This document shows positions 61,980-64,000 of a stretch of DNA of 64,000 bases, piece after piece. Position 1 is the first letter of the stretch, and every line of letters begins with the position of its first letter. The position numbers were made by a program, and so were the translations under genes. The stretch spans positions 3,400 through 67,399 of the forward strand of contig QNGE01000278.1 of NCBI GenBank assembly GCA_008508345.1, given 5' to 3'. The notes under the pieces are model-generated. The model was not told the DNA's origin. It saw only the letters and a list, made by a program, of their open reading frames with translations, and searched no databases. The DNA comes from Paragonimus westermani. Taxonomy: Eukaryota > Platyhelminthes > Trematoda > Plagiorchiida > Troglotrematidae.

Positions 61980-62996
61980 CTCGCAACAAACCGAAGTCTC
62001 CTTATTTCATCGTTGGAACTAGCAACAACCAGCACTGCTTGCGCAAAATTGCACAACTTTGTACGGCTAGATAATGTTAAACAATGTGCGTGGTTATCTA
62101 CCTCCCGTTATTGCACGATCGCTCACAGCAGCAACGTGAATGGGCTCACGCTGGCTGACTTCCGTGGTCAAGTAAAACGGTAGGCGTCTCAACCTTGAGC
62201 AGTTGAACACTACGTCAATATGTCTGTGCATCAGTTTAGTAGTTTATTTGTTCACAGATTGCCATTACTGAACCACCTGTGAACAACTGAGGCGATCATC
62301 ACTGGAGAAGTGTCAACAGCCCAATAACTCCACCCGATTACGAGGTCGATTCATACTGCAAAACAATATACAGATAACCGTCCCGGCCAGTTTGATGTGC
62401 GTCCCTCAACCGGTGGCATAATCTTTGCAACTGAACCACTCTACCACTCAGTACAAATCACTGTGATTAGTGGCAATGTCTACAATGCATTCTCATATGC
62501 AGCTTCGGAACTCTCATTCATTTATCAATTTATCCGTGGCGACCGAATAGCAGTATGATGCAGTGTCTCGAATTGTTGCTAGAATTTCCGTTGACATTTC
62601 TCTCACATTTGATGCGCCATAGTTGGGATAGATTTACGCCGTTTTTCTTAGTGTGTCCTTGCAATTTGATTGCTTATATTTGCGGAGAGTGATTTTGTTA
62701 TTGACAGACCCAAGTTGCGTCAGGCACGTAGATTGTTGAATGGGATACTTTTTGACAGGAAATTGCACACTGTATTAAAACCAATCTGGAAAACTCGTAC
62801 TTCGACCATTCTATATGCGCCATTTTCCAAAATGAAGTTGAGATTAGGAAACCAGTTAACCTTATGGCATCTTGGTGGTAATGAACAAATTGACTGACTA
62901 CGTTAGTTTTATTGGTAAAAAAGAGCCGGTTTCATTTTTCAGAAGGGAGAGGTCCGCAAGATGGGCCGCATTGGTTGTGGAGCTTGATTTTGTGAA

Positions 62997-63188
62997 CTAA
63001 CATGAAGGGAGCGTGAACCGTAGATGAACGTCGCACATCTTGTTGACTAACGGCTTGTCTGTCCAGAACACGTGCTTATTTACATCCCTTACAAACAATT
63101 TTACTGTCGGTATATCTGTTTGTCCCGTTTCGCCGATGCCTATGTCAAGTTCAGTTTTTTCATTACAGTTTGCTACTTCTGTTTTCAT
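62997..63188 (-). pseudogene. Partial third paralogue: exon-2-like fragment
   Basis: The C-terminal part of this 63-residue minus-strand frame reads VFWTDKPLVNKMCDVHLRFT. It matches exon 2 of the two secreted-protein genes (YWTDKSLVDKTCNAQIRFT) in spacing, Trp, Cys and the end point. DNA similarity is obvious over about 63013-63078. The upstream part (Glu/Thr/Ile-rich) does not match. It lies about 1 kb upstream of the right gene on the same strand, inside a stretch the left copy lacks. No matching signal-peptide exon was found, so it may be a relic or one exon of another family member. Confidence 0.5.
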
Positions 63189-63874
63189 GGTGTTTCCTCA
63201 AAGTTCAACTTTTAATTATACACTGCGTTTCTGGTTTCTTTTGCAACTGATTGACATATCCTTGTGATACGTATGTTGCTTCACTCATCTTGTCTTTCGC
63301 ACAGCCATACTATTGTTCGAAGATTTCGGTTAATCAACTCATTACCAGTTATTCTTTATATACACTTCTCAAAATATAATTCACCAACTGATTATTTCAT
63401 TCGCTTCCGACGAATGCCCAACGTGTTTGAACAGCCTGTGCAGGTTAGCATATTCGGTCTACTTATATTTTGGGAGTTGAACAACTTGTCCAATTCCGAT
63501 CATCACTACGGCGTGTGTTGTAGGAAGTAATGTGACTCTTTATACCATAATCAACACAAATTTGAATAAATGACTTGGAAGAGTGGACGAACTCACTCGT
63601 CTGACTGCTCGCGTTTGCTCCAGAGCAAGCACTTGGAATGTCACTGGGCTCACCTTCACGAAATCAACAGGAGAATTCATTCAATTGCAACGCAAAACAA
63701 TTTTCGATAAAAACCACATTCAACTGATTGACAAGTAGGATGTATGGTGGTGCTATACACTTTCAATCACATACGGAAGGTTCTTCGAATAACATTGTAA
63801 ACACAAAGTTGTTTTAAAAATACACGTCCACTGAGGTGATATTTCCGCATGTTGTACGCATAGGTATGACTCAC

Positions 63875-63910
63875 TTTTTTCGTATCTCGGTGCCCCAATA
63901 TTTTGGATGG
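63875..63910 (-). other. Possible 36-nt micro-exon (right)
   Basis: Partner of 14740-14775, with the same flanking TATTTAG and GTGAGTC signals and the same 36-nt length. It has the same limits: no neighbouring exons found, and the copies are similar enough here that conservation of splice sites carries little weight. Confidence 0.2.
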
Positions 63911-64000
63911 CTAAATACACAAACAGTTGCGTTTTAGAAACAAAATTACATTGAAGACCACCGATAAGTTCAAAGGTGCTATCTTACCGTGTGTGGTGCT

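Larger units (their letters stand above)
48551..64000. repeat. Right copy of the direct duplication
   Basis: This is the same block as 675-14870, in direct orientation and continuing past the window end. Compared with the left copy it has two extra segments (about 51048-52353 and 52486-52790). It also has an extra stretch with a paralogous exon near 63000-63300 and a single copy of the segment doubled at 8965-9533. It lacks the intronic SINE. Stretches 48551-51047, 57205-59600 and 59600-60680 hold no supportable gene. If the duplication is head-to-tail, the repeat unit is about 47.9 kb and would include the whole middle of the window. Sequence beyond 64000 would decide this. Confidence 0.88.

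Noticed and set aside
1..64000. CRISPR arrays, bacterial operons, prokaryotic insertion sequences
   Set aside because: No regularly spaced repeats, Shine-Dalgarno-linked genes or bacterial-type coding density. The content is eukaryotic.

Overview
This looks like eukaryotic, gene-poor, repeat-rich DNA, most likely from a parasitic flatworm and more likely a trematode than a cestode. That is an inference from three things. One is the mix of degenerate non-LTR (CR1/Jockey-like), Penelope-like and Gypsy retroelements. The second is a 38-nt GT-AG intron next to a short secreted-protein exon. The third is the absence of any long uninterrupted host reading frame. No conserved housekeeping gene was recognised, so the species is not fixed. 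The window holds one 398-base gap (10559-10956) and one obvious assembly scar (8965-9533).

Layout. 1-674: unique flank with no gene seen. 675-14870: left copy of a long direct duplication. 14871-24800: mostly featureless DNA with a few weak candidate exons. 24810-30700: a nested transposon island, in which a CR1-like LINE (+) is split between its endonuclease and reverse transcriptase halves by a Penelope-like element (-) abutting a truncated Gypsy integrase (+). 30700-42400: featureless. 42433-43500: Gypsy gag fragment and its leader (-). 44955-45190: second Penelope endonuclease fragment (-). 47437-47943: two candidate exons on opposite strands, one encoding a membrane-spanning C-terminus. 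48551-64000: right copy of the duplication, running off the window end. The copies start about 47.9 kb apart in the same orientation, so the window may show one and a third units of a tandem array.

The most interesting content is a pair of paralogous minus-strand genes, one per copy (11521-13256 and 60685-61979). I assembled them by eye from exons with conserved splice sites. Each predicts a small secreted protein of about 215-218 residues with a signal peptide, four exons and only phase-1 introns. The first intron is 38 nt and identical in the two copies. A third, partial paralogous exon lies at 62997-63188. In exon 3 every codon that differs between the copies changes the amino acid, and exons 1-2 also show mostly amino-acid-changing differences. 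That suggests diversifying selection on a secreted, possibly host-facing family that I do not recognise. The duplication is a mosaic: two tracts (4876-7960 and about 12690-13215) are near-identical to their partners while their flanks are much more diverged, as expected from gene conversion.
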